From assembly GCA_947247005.1 (NCBI GenBank), contig OX365947.1, positions 1,936,530-2,000,529 on the forward strand: a stretch of DNA of 64,000 nucleotides. The letters are read 5' to 3'. The DNA is from Spisula solida (lineage: Eukaryota > Mollusca > Bivalvia > Venerida > Mactridae). Below are positions 1 through 14,800 of the stretch, piece after piece. Both the position numbers and the translations under genes were made by a program. Below the pieces are notes generated by a model that saw only the letters and a list, made by a program, of their open reading frames with translations, did not search any database and had not been told where the DNA came from. Each line of letters opens with the position of its first letter. The first letter of the stretch is position 1.

Positions 1-880
1 CACAAGACAAATTTACCCCGTTTAGACCATTTTCATGCTGTATCGACATGAAGGGGTACATGTCAAGGTCTTTTCATTAAACTCGAAATACCTTAAAGGT
101 AGGGGTGGTAAACTCATATCAAATCAAATAAAAATGTTTGATATGTCATACATATCACTTTTGTAAAATGGAGGTTACTATACCAACCTTTGATGACGTC
201 ACAGGAATAGAAGCGTGGCACTGTCCAGTGTTTGATGCGAAGTCTATCAGGTTCACGTAAATATCTGGGTGACAACAATCAGTCCTGCAAACACACACTT
301 TTAATAAACAATTCTGTTCTTTGCACAGGCAGCTGTATCATTGAAAGCAAACACATTTTGTTGTTGTTTTTTTCATCCAATTTGTGTAACCTTAGATAAG
401 GCACCATATATTTTACAAAACGATTGTTTACTCTTTACCAATGATACAGTAACCTTGGATTCTTTGACGAATATGCGAAAAAGTGGATATAACAGTATCT
501 GTTTATAATTTTAACTTTTTATTTAATTGAGTTGTTTTAATTAATTACTGGTTATTCTGGCCACCGTTTCTGAACATTGTTTTAATTATATCCTCGCAGT
601 CGGGGTCGATTCACCTATTTTTGGTATTACAGGACTGTGTTATATACCAATGTATTTTTCGCATAATTATACATTGTAGTCACTTTTAAAAAAAGAAAAA
701 TAACATAATAAAATAAACAAGACTGCGTTCAATAAACGCTTATGCCCCCATGGAAGCCTTGCCCATAAAAAGCTAAGTCAATCAGGGGCCATTATAGTTC
801 TGTAATAATGTTGGATAGTGTTACATGGCTTTGATAATGTAAGGGGCTTATGATGGTAAACCAGTATGCCAAGTTTTAAG
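1..880. other. AT-rich flank, one small inverted repeat
   Basis: No gene is seen. A small foldback lies at 327-455, with arms around CTGTATCATTG and CAATGATACAG, related to the elements at 4654 and 41112. A TGACGTCA octamer is at 194-201. Confidence 0.5.
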
Positions 881-889
881 GCAACGCCA

Positions 890-1460
890 TGATGGACAGG
901 ATGTAAAACGAAACTGTCAATTTGGTTTAACCAAGAATTAGACGCTTAATAAGTCTAAGTCCAAATTTACGTCAATGTGACGGTCAAAATGAGGTTAGGT
1001 GATATAGGTGTGTAGAGAATGTTCAAATACAACAACCATGCAAGTATGAAAGCTTCGTAGCAAGCCATATTAATGCTAGAAGAAACGGTCAATTTGGGTT
1101 AACCAAGAAGTCCAAATTAGGTCAAGGTGAAGGTCAAAATGGTGTCAAATGATACAGGTGTGTGGAGAGTGTTCATATACAACATTCATGCAAGTATAGA
1201 AGCTTTGTAGCAAGCCATAAGAAACGGTCAATTTGGGTTAACCAAGAATTTGACCCTCCAATAAGTCTAAGTCCAAATTAGGTCAAGGTGAAGGTCGAAA
1301 TGGTGTCAAATGATACAGGTGTGTGGAGAGTGTTCATATACAACATCCATGCAAGTATGGAAGCTTTGTAGCAAGCCATAATAATGCTAGAAGAAACTGT
1401 CAATTTGGGTTAACCAGGACGGACGGACGGACGGACGGACGGACGGACGGACGGACGGAC

Positions 1461-1496
<36 letters not shown>

Positions 1497-1640
1497 GGAC
1501 GGACGGACGAACGGGACGAACGAACGAACGAACGAACGAACGAACGAACGAACGAACGAACGAACGAACGAACGAACGAACGAACGAACGAACGAACAGG
1601 TGAATCACTATATGCCTCCCCATCTATCGATAGGGGGGGG
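890..1640 (+). mobile_element. Pearl-like repeat with (ACGG)n/(ACGA)n tail
   Basis: Three tandem core copies (about 905-1085, 1086-1220, 1221-1415), each starting AGAAACNGTCAATTTGGGTT and containing GGTCAAGGTGAAGGTC. They run into a pure ACGG then ACGA tetranucleotide array (1416-1597) and a poly-G run (1632-1647). Core tandem units plus an ACGG-type tail is the layout described for bivalve pearl elements. The second core copy is shortened. Confidence 0.65.
1416..1597. repeat. Tetranucleotide microsatellite ACGG/ACGA
   Basis: About 45 units. The first part is mostly GACG and the second mostly AACG, with one frame slip (GGGACG) at about 1512. Open frames across it on both strands are by-products of the repeat. 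Confidence 0.95.
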
Positions 1641-1647
1641 GGGGGGG

Positions 1648-2653
1648 CAAAAAAATAGGAAAAAAGGGTTTAGTTCAAGAATTGAAGCCATGGAAACCCG
1701 TACCCACATTATAAACGGTTTTGTAATAATTATTATTATTATTGCATCGGCAATAAACATTTTATATGTTTTAGTCAAATAAAATATTGAACTTGAAGTT
1801 ATTAGGGCCTAGTATGTACGCTATAGATGTCTGAGGGTCGGAAAAGGAACGTTACTTACTCTACATATATCGTACTGTTGATTTTGTTAAGTGTTGCATT
1901 TTTACCGGCGTTGTATGGAGCAGCATTAACGTTCCCTATACTACCGTTCCCAATATGAGCCTCAAATGACCACGTTTCATCCGAACATGATGGAACCGTC
2001 GTGTGATTACATTTGTTCATCAAATTCGTTGTATTGCAGGAAATTTGGTGAGTGTTTCCAGTTTGCTAGAATGTAAGATTCGTTTTTGAGTCAGTGGGAT
2101 ACAGCCTCTGTTCAAATTGAAATACTAGTATATCTTAAAATTGTGATTTATTTGGTTACTAAGGCCTGTGGTTCCGAGATGGAACATTATTATAGACTAC
2201 TGATGATGATTCTCAACTACAACCTGTTCTCTGCTAACCTCTCCAAGTCGTTCCACTTATAGCCCTCATTCCCTATTTCTACGATTCCCTATCCAACTGT
2301 ATAGTTACGTTAAGTGTAAACTCATAAAATTATGAAAAAACTGAAAAAAAACTATTGCTGAAATATACGACGCACGACAACGCGATACGACAATGCGATA
2401 CGACATCACGACATTTTGACGTATCGCATTGATATCTCACCATTCACAGGGATTCCAGCAGCTACTGAATCTGAAGAGTCATTTTGATACTAATTGACTT
2501 AACTTTATCATTTTGTAGAGAAAATGATCCTTCAAACCAAAAGCTTGAGGATCGAAATGTGGCTTTTTGGAAACTCTCAAGGCTCTAACCCCTACTCCCG
2601 AGTCAAATGGAACACCTGTACTCATTGTTCTGATAGTATACCATAGCGTATAA
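1648..2653. other. 3' flank of the VWA7-like gene
   Basis: No exon is recognised. A short GATACGACA-type repeat sits near 2365-2405. A minus-strand AATAAA at 2147-2152 is the only candidate polyadenylation signal and would give a UTR of about 500 nt. Confidence 0.4.
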
Positions 2654-2804
2654 TTATGACAGTTGACAAACCTTTGGATTCGGCGGGTTACATAGTTTCG
2701 GATCAGGGGCTCTGAACCCGGGTGTAATGATGACGTCACAAAACCCCACATTTCCTGACAGATCTACAGCTGTAATCTTTGCATGTTGGTGGCAGCAATC
2801 CGCT
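2654..2804 (-). CDS. VWA7-like exon 18 and stop
   Basis: Residues 896-945. ADCCHQHAKITAVDLSGNVG resembles the C-terminal 'CC---I-A-D-GN' block of invertebrate VWA7-like proteins. The tail PDPKLCNPPNPKVCQLS ends at TAA (2656-2654). Acceptor TTCCAG; phase matches exon 17. The only AATAAA I see downstream on this strand is weakly placed at 2147-2152. Confidence 0.88.
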
Positions 2805-5800
2805 CTGGAATGTAACAAGTTGAGCATTGTTAAAATTAAATTAAAAATATAATTATAAATTAATTAATTTATAGTCGGTTGTAAAAGCTCATTTGAGTTT
2901 AACGGCTGTTTATTGTGTAGTCGTGTCGACTCAAAATAGAACTGACCATAACGTTACTTATCTCAAAATGAAAGTTATCTGATCTTATCTGAAATAAATA
3001 TTTTAAGCCAAGAAATATCTAATCATTATGAATACATGTACAGATGTAGTAAAAACATTGAAGCTAAAGATCCGTTGGAACATGCAACAAATTACAAGGA
3101 ATTGATAAATTTTAGGATTCGTGGATAATTTTAATATTCTGGTTCAATGCGTACATTATTCAATAAGTTCAAATTCCAGGGTAGCCGCTCTTTCAGTTCT
3201 ATGTTATTCTTAATTTCCCGAACTACCCATTCTTTTTCTTTGGACATGTTACCAAAACAAAAGCACCGCCTACGAGTGCTGGGCGCTTGTCTTTCTCGAA
3301 CTTGATAGTATCCTTTCTAATCTGTGAGTAAAAGTAACAAGGGCAAAATACTCATAAATATAGGTCACAGGGTTACCAACCTTGTCAGTATGGATTTCCC
3401 TTGCGATGGTGAATATAAACTATGTTGGGTTTCAAGTGGATACCTTTGACTATCAAAGGTATCCACTTGAAACTTTGAGAAAATGACTCTGACAATAAAC
3501 TTAACCAACGAACAGACGATCCAGTCACGACAATAGCTCGTCTTTTTAAAGTCAAGCTAAAAAACCCAAAAGCGTTACCTAAGTGTTGTGTGAATAATTC
3601 CATCCGATGGTTTATGACCAGGCTTGAATGAGTCTGTAGTGGAGTTAGTATTGTTTCCGGCCCCGGCAGCAAATACCATGGACAAGCCTTCACCAATATC
3701 GCCAACAATAGCCGACATTTCCCACGTGTAGTTGGAACACAAGCAAACATCAGAACCAAAATCGCACGTACCTGACGTGCTTGTGACGTTACATGTGGGT
3801 GGAGTAACATCAATTACCTGTGTGGAGCATAGAACCAAGATTTATTACTTCTATGTTTCGGTAACAGGGTGAGAAAAATGTGCAACCAGACCGGGTCTCA
3901 TTTATAAACCCGTTGTGAAAATTGCCTGATCGGTCAGTTCGGGATTTTCCTAACTACTATTGTCCGATCTGGCCGATATTTTGATCAAACAATTCCTGAT
4001 CGGGCTATATTATGGTCAATTTCTATATTTATATGCCTTAGAATGTGTATAAAGCTATTTGTCTGAGCTATTGTCTGATAAAGATACAAAAATCGGGACA
4101 GGGAAGGCAGACGAGCACAGAAAATATAAAGCACAGCACAGACCACAATAACACGGCGCAATGCTCAACAAACAACAAAAGGAGACAATGAACTTAACCG
4201 CTGAAAGTCCAAAGTTTAAGCTGTCAAAAGGTCGAAAGTCCAAGCCCCGGCTGTCACAAAGCTGAACGACATAGTTTTGTGGGAACTTGTGTATGTGTAT
4301 TTATTAAAAGTATATTAACCTTTTTAAACATATAATTCAACAGAAACAATATCATAATTACCCTTATTATCTTTTCCTCTACAGTAAATCTACGGACATA
4401 ATATTGCACTTTGTTGTTCGGAGCACCGGAAGCTTTGGCTGAGATTGTAACTGTCCTGCAAGAACAAACAATCTGCCTTATAGAAAAGAAAAGTGCGCTG
4501 AATACAGCTAACATAATAAACAAGTCCGACTAAGAATTGTAAGCAATGCAGAAGTTCACTACCGGTTTTGAAGCCATTATTCTTTGAATGATTGTCAATG
4601 TATCTGTTGCCATGGCAACCACACTATTTGTCATAGTGGAGCCTTAATTATTAGGTGTCCACAGGTAACTGTATCATTGATAAAAGGTTTCTTTTACAAA
4701 AAAATTAAAGTTATCTTAGAAAGGTGCATTTGTACTTAAGTGGTCAGATGTTCATGGTATCAAAACAAGAATTGGCTTTCGATATCTTCATAAAGTAATT
4801 ACATTCATAGACAACATTGTTCGAACTACCTCCATGCAAAACCCCATCAAAACTGATCTACTAGTTAAAAAGTTATACCATGAAATGTATACCACTGTGT
4901 CCAGTCAATCACTGAGGTGCATTCAACAGAAACGACAATGCTATGCTGAACCAGAAAAAAGAAAGTGATTTCACGCCTTATGGGTTTATTTTCTTATTCA
5001 TGGACGGATTTTTAAAATGTTGATATCAATTTAAAGCTATCTTATTTCATATTATATAAAAAATATTAAAAATAGCACCAGTATTTATGAAATGTTAATT
5101 AAAAACAAACTGCAAAAAAAAATTTGTTTTGATTTACTCTTTATTGATGATACGGTTACCTGTGTAGGTGTCATCCTTAAAATGATCTCTATGCATATAC
5201 ACTGTACCATAAATTGTCAACCTAGCATTGCTACATTTTGGATTCAACAAAGATCCGGTTAATAAAGCAAATTCGTATATAACTATTTCTGTATCAATAG
5301 CAACCACAATTTAAGAATAAAAGTGCACATGATCGCATTATAGACTCCTTTCCATATACCAAGTTTCATAAACCTAGCTTGGAAACTGTTTGAGTTATGG
5401 CAGGATCCAGATTTTTGACATATTTTCACTATTTCTGTCTCCATAGCAACCACAATTTTTGTCAGAATCTAAACATATTGAGACGTGCGTAATCCCATAT
5501 CATGCTGTTTAAGTTATATAAAGTTAACGATGTAACAAAATGAATGTGTACTCTACATGTAGGGTTATAACACAGGAACTTGCATTTATAATTTGAAAAA
5601 AAAAAAGAAAAAAAAGATAAGTATTTTTGTTTCACTAGGCCTACTCTACTATTAAAATATAGATATTTTAATACAGGCTGTACAGTAGGCCCAGTGAAAA
5701 AAAATGACAACTTTTTTTTATTATTTTTAAATCATAAATGCAAGTTCTTGTGGTTATACTTACGTCGTTTCACCTTTTATAGTACCAGCTTTTAATGTGA

Positions 5801-8800
5801 ATGTTCCATTTGCCGACTTTTGTGATAAAACAGAGTACGTATGATTTGTTGGAGATTGCGCAAAACTTTTATCATCCGATATTGATACTTCGATGCGAGT
5901 AGTCCCTCCTCCAACGTTCCGGACACGGTACGGTATCGTGATTGTCTGGCCTTTATAAAAGGCACCTGAAACGGTTTAAAGACCCAACGCTTTATAACAG
6001 TTCATTTGTTTCTATGTTACGAGGGGGTGATAAAAAAGTTACTGAAAAAAGCTCTGAAATCGTTATAACGAGATCAATATTTCTGAAAGTACGTCGGATG
6101 TTAGATTAATGTTAGTTACAAATAAAAACACATTAAATCCAATTAAGGGTCGAATATAAAAGTTGACATATTTACTAGAAAATTAGTACGGACGTATATT
6201 ATACCCATCTGCGTTACATAGTAACGTTTTTATGACAATGACGTCTCAAGACGTCGCTATTTAGCGCCCTTTTTTGACCCAGTCCCAGAATCAGACCGTA
6301 CATTGATTATGAATAAATAACTTTTTTATTTATGAAATATATGTTGAATATAGACATGATGACGTCAACTGTAATATAACGTAAACGTTTTTTAACGGAA
6401 CAGCTATATATGTCAGCATTATACACTATCGTCACATACTTATGAATGTCAGAGACAAGTCATATGAAAGCAGAAACTTTTTTCAAACCATCCTAAAGGT
6501 ATTTTCTCCCTCAGTAGCACATTATAACCAATGACGTCACACACGTTACAGGATGGTGGACATGTCAATTCAGACTTATACACTTAATTCATACAATTTT
6601 TATATCATTAGCGGAAGTTACGGCATAACTAATTATTCAGAATCTGCAATGTCAAAGTCTCCAACAACGCAGACTCTGGGCAGATGTCACTCTAATGTAC
6701 AAGGTTGTGAATAACCTCGTTGCTGTCCCAGTAAACTACCTACCAATGATGGCACCGCTGAGAACCACCAGAGGGAGTCATTGCATGAAATTCATTCCAT
6801 ATCAGACCAGAATCAACGTTTACCAGTACTCCTTTTCCCCAAGGACTGTTGTGTGTTGGAATATGATCCCGGAACCCTTGGAGGAGTTTAAGTCAAACAT
6901 CCAGCTTGTACAATTCACAAAATACTAACTTGAAACTCGATTGTATAGTGTAAATACATGTTGGTCATTATGACCCTTTTTAATGGAGTAGAGTGAAAAT
7001 CCTATATAAAATACTAAAGGACATAAATAGTAAATAAAAAATCAACAACACACTTCGCTCTACACCGGTTGTACAGTTTTCCTTGTCGTAAATGTCTACA
7101 TAGTGGATGTTGACAAGTATCCCGATTGATGTTGAACTTACCAGAAGTTGGAAACACTTCGAGTTGTATAGCAAGTGACGACACTATTTTAGAATTTAGA
7201 CGTCGGAATGTATTACCCGCTGTGTCCTTTCCTTCTATCGCTATCATGAATTCCTGAAGGACAAAGTGTTGAAAATAGTATTACATTATTTCACGACATT
7301 TGCTTAAAACGCTTCATACTAGATTTCTATTTTTGAATTCTGAGAAGCAAAATATTTTTTCGTTGTAGTGTTTTTGACGTAAATGAAAAAAGAGAGAATA
7401 AAATGGAACGTTTCATGATTTTAGTACATTTGTATTGCGTGTGATTTGAACAAAGTTTTAGTTCTTAGAGAAAACTATAATTTAATCCCGATATAAGACC
7501 TAACTCAATCAGTCACGTGCCCCGCGAGTAGTGGTCTTATGTATTATTGATGCGTTAAGGTAAAAGTATACTTAAGGTGCATCTACACGGTAAGTCTTGG
7601 TGTATAAGTCGAAGATGTACACTTCGGAAGATGTACATCTTCCCTTACTAAACGGTACATCATGACTTATAAACCACACGCTATTTCTCTCCAAACTCGT
7701 TCCAATTCCCCTAATCTACAGTCTTTTTGGAATAATTGGAATCGCTTAAAGTCTCATAATTCTAGTTTGTGTATGGTATAATTCTATAAGCTGTTCCGTT
7801 TAGGTGTTCCACCAAGTTATTTCTTTACAGAATGTGTCGTACATCTCCCGAAAATGTGTGTTAGAAGTGTACTACTCGTTACTACACGGTACATTATGAC
7901 TTATAGGTCAAGACACCAACACTTACCGTGTAGATGTACCTTTACAATCAAGCCTTTGTTATATTATACATTATTTATACACTTGTATGTGCATACGAGT
8001 GTGCTAGAGCATAATATGACGTTACGTCTATATAATTATTTAAATGTTATTGTATGCCAGTAATGACCAACAATTTGAAAATAAAAGAATTCTATTCTGT
8101 TCTGTTATACTTCATTATAATCTACTTACACTCGGTGGTATAGTAGCGTGTGCCATGAACAAAGATTTCCCCCGTCTTCCACCGACGTTGATCAGTGTTT
8201 CATTCTTTACAACAACATTATTTCTGTCAAGAAACAACAGTGCATCAACACTTCCGACTTTGTCTACAAGTGGCACAGATACCTGGACAGTTGTGTTATC
8301 ACCTGCAATGTATGTAGTATATTTATGTGTTATATCATATGATAAATTTGGCCGTAACGCTTGGATAACACAGTTCCCTGTGGTGGTATTCAATATTGAT
8401 CTTGTTTGACTTAAGGATAAGGACAGCCAATCAGATCACACCATATTAAACTCTTGGTCAGTAATAGGCGGTATGATTGGCTATCCTTATTCTCCAACTA
8501 AATAAGATCAATATTGAATACGAGCCCAGATCTTCTTCACATATATATATAATTAACTTTAATCTTTTCTAAGACAATCGTTACGGCCATGTCCCCATGT
8601 GAGGCTAAATTGAGTTAGTTTTAGTTAATTTTTTAACTTACTAAAATGAAACCGAGCTAGAGAAAATAAAAAAAAAAAAAAAACTTTCAACATTGTCTTA
8701 ACTGTGTGGTGGTCTTGTTATTGAGGTGATTTTACTTCAAAGTGTTTTTCATAAAGTGGAAAACAACCTCAAGTCTCTATTAGACGTTTTGACTTCATTA

Positions 8801-11800
8801 AGTCTTCATCAGGAATGCCATTTCAGAAGTAAGTACTAGTTAACAACGTCATGAGTTATGACGTCATAAAAGATGATGTGTTTTTCATGAAAAAAACAGC
8901 AACATAAGTGCACGAACAACGCAAATATGTGACACAATCAAATGATGATTCGAACTGGTACGGTACGGTATACGATATGTTTTATCCTTAATACCTAAAT
9001 ATTTATTGACCCCAAAAACCTTCATGTCTGTTCGTGTCTGTTCATGTCGGTTATTAGAGAGACCGTAAATACCTGCTATGGGACGTCCTATTAACGGGTA
9101 AAGTCCAAAGCCGTCTGGTCCTGGCTGCATAAATTTGTAGAAGAAATCCAGATCAGTATTGGCACCGACGTCTATATCCAAGATCTGTGTTAACGTTCTG
9201 ACTATTCTCCATTGACCAGGCTTCGGATTCTGAAGATCATAGCAATGATTTAATTGTATACATACATGGATTTATAAATCTGCTAGTTGACGTGGTCCCA
9301 TGCATCATATTCTTCAGTCAACCAATGAAAGTTGAGTACATTCTAATCAGCTCATAGTCTGGTTTCCGATCTTTACAATCTCCACAGTACTAGTAATCTA
9401 ATGTAATGGAAAGATAAGGGAACGGGAACCAATCAGCTCAGTGGAAAAGACTGTTCATAACTTCAGATAGTTTAAATAGAAATTAAACAAGTCAATTGTT
9501 ACGGCTAAATTACGTCATTTATGCAATTATTACCATGTTACCATGATTTACTAACTCTTAACCTAACCATGGGTTTAGTGGAATTCATTATTAACAAGTT
9601 CTTATGGCCTATTTGCTCAACTACGGAGTCCATACATGGAGGGCACGAAGTTAATGTCGTGAAAGAACACAACATGATTATCCCGAGCTTCGGACCCTAC
9701 TTTTCCGAGTGACAAACCGGTAGTGATTGTAGCATGTGACACTACAATACACTTGTGTAGAAAATAAAGTCGCAGTATCGTCAGTTTTAGATGACGGGCC
9801 GTCATCGAATACTCCAGTAAATGCAATTAGTGTAGACTAATGCCATATTTCATTCAGTCATGCAACATGCATTAAAACTGTGAATTTCAAACTATACTTT
9901 TTTTAAAAAAAATGCCGAGCATAGCCTTTATTTGCCAGTCAGTTTTCTGCTGAAAAGGGCAGGCATACATATGTGTGCCTCCACCCGGTTTTGAACCCGG
10001 TCGCAAGATTAGACGGCAAGCGCGCTAACCATTGAGCTTTAACGGTCTAACTTAAAATTATACTTCATACGTTCAAATAACGGAAGTGATAAAGAACGGA
10101 ACGTCTGGAAGTTAGCCTATCGTTTTGACGTCTATGACGTCATACTTGGATACGACGTTGATACAGTCAGCAACGATGGCGCGCGGTAAACGCCAAACAA
10201 AAATTATCCTAGTACGATCGGCACCAACAGATAACTGTAGTGTTATCAATCTTGTGAAACTTTCACATAAAACAGTGGAGAATACATACAAGCCGGATAT
10301 GACGTCAGCAATTGTTAAGATGGAATCAGAATGTTTGGATTCATCTTCGACATCGACCTTAGCAACAAAGGATACAGCACAAGAATATGTTGTTGCAATG
10401 CAAAAAATATCGCCAAGCCCTGAAAACATGAGCAAGGGTATTGAAGACGACTTCATAGAAGTACAGTTGAAGTTAGATGGACCAGCAGACAACACAGCCG
10501 CTGTCTTAGAGCCAGATATAATGATTGTTGGTGATAAAGTTGGTGAAATGAAAGATGAAAACGGAAAGGAAAAAAAGAAGAAAAAGAAGAAGAGTAAGAA
10601 AAAGGTTGGTATAAAACTTATCTTTATGAAATACCAGGTATACCCAGTATGTATGTAATTAGCTATTTTATAACCAAAAACTAATTTTATGTTCCTTTAA
10701 CTCCTATATTTTATTAACATGTACGTGTGTTCGGTTGTTTTGTAATTATGTCCAATAAATACGTCCGTTGTTGCTTCGTGTTTCCTATTGTACATTTATA
10801 CGGACTTCAGTCTGATATTTCCTTTTTTGCGTTTTTGTCAAATTCCAAAGTTATAAAAAGAAATGGTCTTACTATTAACGATCAAACTATCTGGAAAGAT
10901 TATATACCGGTACATGTATATCACTTACAAATCTAACTTTAAATTCAACATTAAATAAAACACACACACACACACACACGCACACACAAACTAAATCTAT
11001 GTACAAGGAACACTGTTCAATATTTCACTCTCAGACTGTCTTTAATATTTGGAGCTTTATCAAAATGATAACAATATCTTCTTGAACTACATGATATACT
11101 TGTTTTATCACATTGAACAGAAACAAAATGACGTAATGTCAATAAACAAGTAGGAATTTAGTCATAATTTAAATTATTTATTTACAAGTAAGTATTTTTA
11201 GACCTTTCAGTCAAAGATAACCTATCACATATAAGTGCTTTAATAACATGATAGTCAAATATTTTATTATTGTATTTACAGAAGAAGAAGTCAAGTCCTG
11301 CCACTGAAGTAATCGAAGAAGATAAAGAAGAAGTCAAACGTCCAGTAAAGCTTGCGCCAATAGAGAAGAAAGAAGCACTACCAGCTGATGAAAGTTCTAA
11401 GACCAAGGCACGTGTCCTGAAGAATTCTGGTTGTTTCGGGTTTATATCTACATGGTTAGCCAAGAGGAAAGAAAGGCGAAGAGAAAAGAAACGAAAAGCA
11501 ATTGAAGCCAGAAAGACAAAATCTAAAGAGTCTGTAGGTAAGTTATACATTTAGTCTAGGAGCTGGTGACGAGAATTTCAATTTTCATTTACCCCATCTG
11601 GTAGAAAAAGTCTGTTGGTATTTTCGAATAATATAGACATTCAAGCTTTAGAAAAAGGTGGATGCCAGATCTGAAAGTGGTGCAGATTTTTTTAACAGGG
11701 GCAACAACTCTTGCTATCCAAGAAATTTACGAAACTACCCGGTAACCTATGTTCTAGTGTGGAGTTTTTGTTTATATATGTATTGCCATATATTTGCATG

Positions 11801-14800
11801 GATATTGTTCATTTGATAATGTGCTTCAAAAGAACATACAACACGGACCAGTTTGAGGTCAAGGTCAAGGTCAGTGTAAGGTCAAAGTGTGAAAAATAGC
11901 TAAAAAGGAATATTTACCCTATATTTTTCTTTGTATAGCATGTGTTTTCAATTCAATGTGGTTAGAAACGTGATAGTTATGTTCGTTAGTACATATTCTG
12001 TCATTATAGGCCATTTGTATGATTCAAAATATAAAAATATTGTCAACACAGCCATTTTATGCAAATGCATGTTGGCCGAAATGGCAATCTTACGAAGACC
12101 CTAGGCATTCTGTGATCTTATGTGATTTTTTTGTTTACGTATGTAGTGTCTTATATTTACATTTATATTATTCATATGGTTATATGCATCAAATGGACAT
12201 ACGCCTAAGACAAATGTGAGGTCAAGGTCAATGTCATTTTAAGGTCAAAGTGAACAAAATAGTTGAAAAAATAAAAAAATGAGATTTTCTCTCTATTTTT
12301 CTTAATATAACATGTGTTTTGAATTAAATTTAGGTTATTAAAATGATAGTTGTGTTGGTAAGTAAATATTCTCTAATGATAAGCCATTTGATTAATTAAA
12401 AATGTATCGTTTTTGAAAAAAACCAGCCATTCGATGCTTTCCGAGATGGCATTCATACGAATATCCCTGGCATATTATGGTCTTATGTGATTAGTTTGTT
12501 AAGTTAACATATGTAGTGTCTCATATTTTGATGGATATTATTAATTTGATTAAATTCATCAAATGGACATACACCTTAGGCCAATTTGATGTCAAGGTCA
12601 TTTCAAGGTCAATATGTGAAAAATAGCTAAACATTAATATTTCCTCTCTATTTTTCTTATTTTGACATATGTTTTGAATAAAGTTTGGTTATGAAAGTAA
12701 TACATTTGTGGGTAAGAACATATTCTCCTTTCATTATAAGTAAAAGTTATTTGTTTAATTAAAAATGGTATTAAAATAGCCATTTTACGTATCAGGGTGT
12801 TGGTATTGTTGCATTCGTAGTACTAGTCGTTTTCAATCAAAATTGACATATATTTATAATGATATAATCATATATTTGTATAGATATTATGGACTTTATA
12901 TTATTTGTAGAATGTTCCCTTAATCTATTGACATGATCAATGTCATCTTAGGTCAACAGTACATTTTATTGTTCATGCAATTTTGTATGAAATTGCAATT
13001 GGCTTTACATTAACCTGACTAAACAACCATGTGATGAAGTCCTCGCATGTATACACTACTCATTGATGTTAAAACAACCAATTATCTGTTTTCGTAACAG
13101 CCGTTAATCCTTTATATACACCATTGACTGAAAGGGGGTCTGATACTTAATGATACAAACTACATGTATCAATTAACCTAGGTATATATAGGATTCCGAG
13201 ACCCTTGAGAAAACCCATTATCATCTTCTATTCGTAGCTATCCAGAACATTGTTACTATTAGAAACATTCACGCAGACCCAATGGCGTGCGTACCAGCAC
13301 ATAATACAACTATTCCGTTGGGCAATGATATATTCACCACTGCAATGTGCAGAGATATCAGGCCTAATGTGACACTCACCACAACATAATTCAGCCATCC
13401 ATGCCCTACAGAGTATCACCGGTAAGTATATAAGTCATATGCCTCATGAGGTAAGCATCAATGCCAAGTACATGCATCTAAGACCCTATGCGGTACAAAT
13501 CACTGCCAGCTGGTACAGACATCTCAGGGCCTATGTGGTAAACACCAATACAGGGTACATACATTTAAGACACTATGTGGTACGCTTCATTACAAGGTAC
13601 AGATATCAGAAGCATAATGTGGGTACACATCACTGCAAGGAATATGCATCTCATGGATATATGCCACACGCGGCCACTGTAATGTACATACAACCTATAC
13701 TAAAGAAGGTATTTACCACATGAGAATATAATCATCCCAGACCGTAATGTACTCGATAACACCTAAGAATACAGCTATACACTATCTGTTACATACAAAA
13801 CATCACTATATTGTAAAGACACCGAAGGTAAACTTAGATACTAATGATCAACACAACAAAGTATATCCATTCCATGCCTATGAGATACTCATCACTAAAT
13901 AATGTATTCATCTCTTGCCGGACACGTAACCATCACTGAATGCAGCTATCCCATGCCAATCGGGTACATACTATGTAAAGCAGCAATTTTGACAGTGAAT
14001 GCGTCTTTAATTATAAGTCCCTGTTTGGTAACCAACAGAACAGAGTATAAACATGCATAGCTGTATACAATGAAATCACAACCACACACAACAGCCATAT
14101 ATATTACACTGTTGTCACTACCTCTGAATACAACCGCACCAAGTTTTTGTGGTACTCATCACCACCAAGTACTGACAAACCGGGTTCTAAGGAATATACT
14201 CGTGCAACACCAGTTCCTAACCACTACTAACCACTGTATATAAATGTTGTCATCCCTGACTAAGTAGTACCAACGCTGAGTATAAGCATCTAAGGCTGTA
14301 TTTTGTTATACACCACGATATAATACTCTAGAAGCCATCAAACAGCGAAAGTCTTGTACACATCATCACATAATTATGTCGTCCCTGGTCCTACAGGATA
14401 CTAATCACAACCAAGTGCAGCCATCACATACCCTTAAAGGTATTCGCCACAACAGGGTACAGACACACAAGGCCCTGCGTGATAGATACCGCACATTTGC
14501 GACCATACCAGGCCGTAAGGAGTGGTCCCAACATCGAAGTAGAGTCAATCACACGTCATGTTTGGTACTCACCATTGGCAAGTACAGCTATTCAAAGTCA
14601 TGTTGAGTACTTTACATCGACTTGTATTGTCATTCATCGCATTAGAGCCTAAAATTGTTTGATACTGTGTGAACGTTAACAAAGCCTGGTATATACAGGG
14701 TGTAAAAAGTAAGTTAACAGTTTCTCTACCTATTTATCAAATTCATATGTTCTCCTATCACAATGAAAACTTTACTTAGTGGGGTACCTACCTATCACTG

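Noticed and set aside
1323..1782. Open frames across the ACGG/ACGA array (both strands)
   Set aside because: Frames are products of a stop-free tetranucleotide repeat; no splice, codon or homology support.
10134..10175. Upstream start codon for the stathmin-like gene
   Set aside because: The ATG at 10134 lies over the CRE octamer and has a weak context; the ATG at 10176 fits better.
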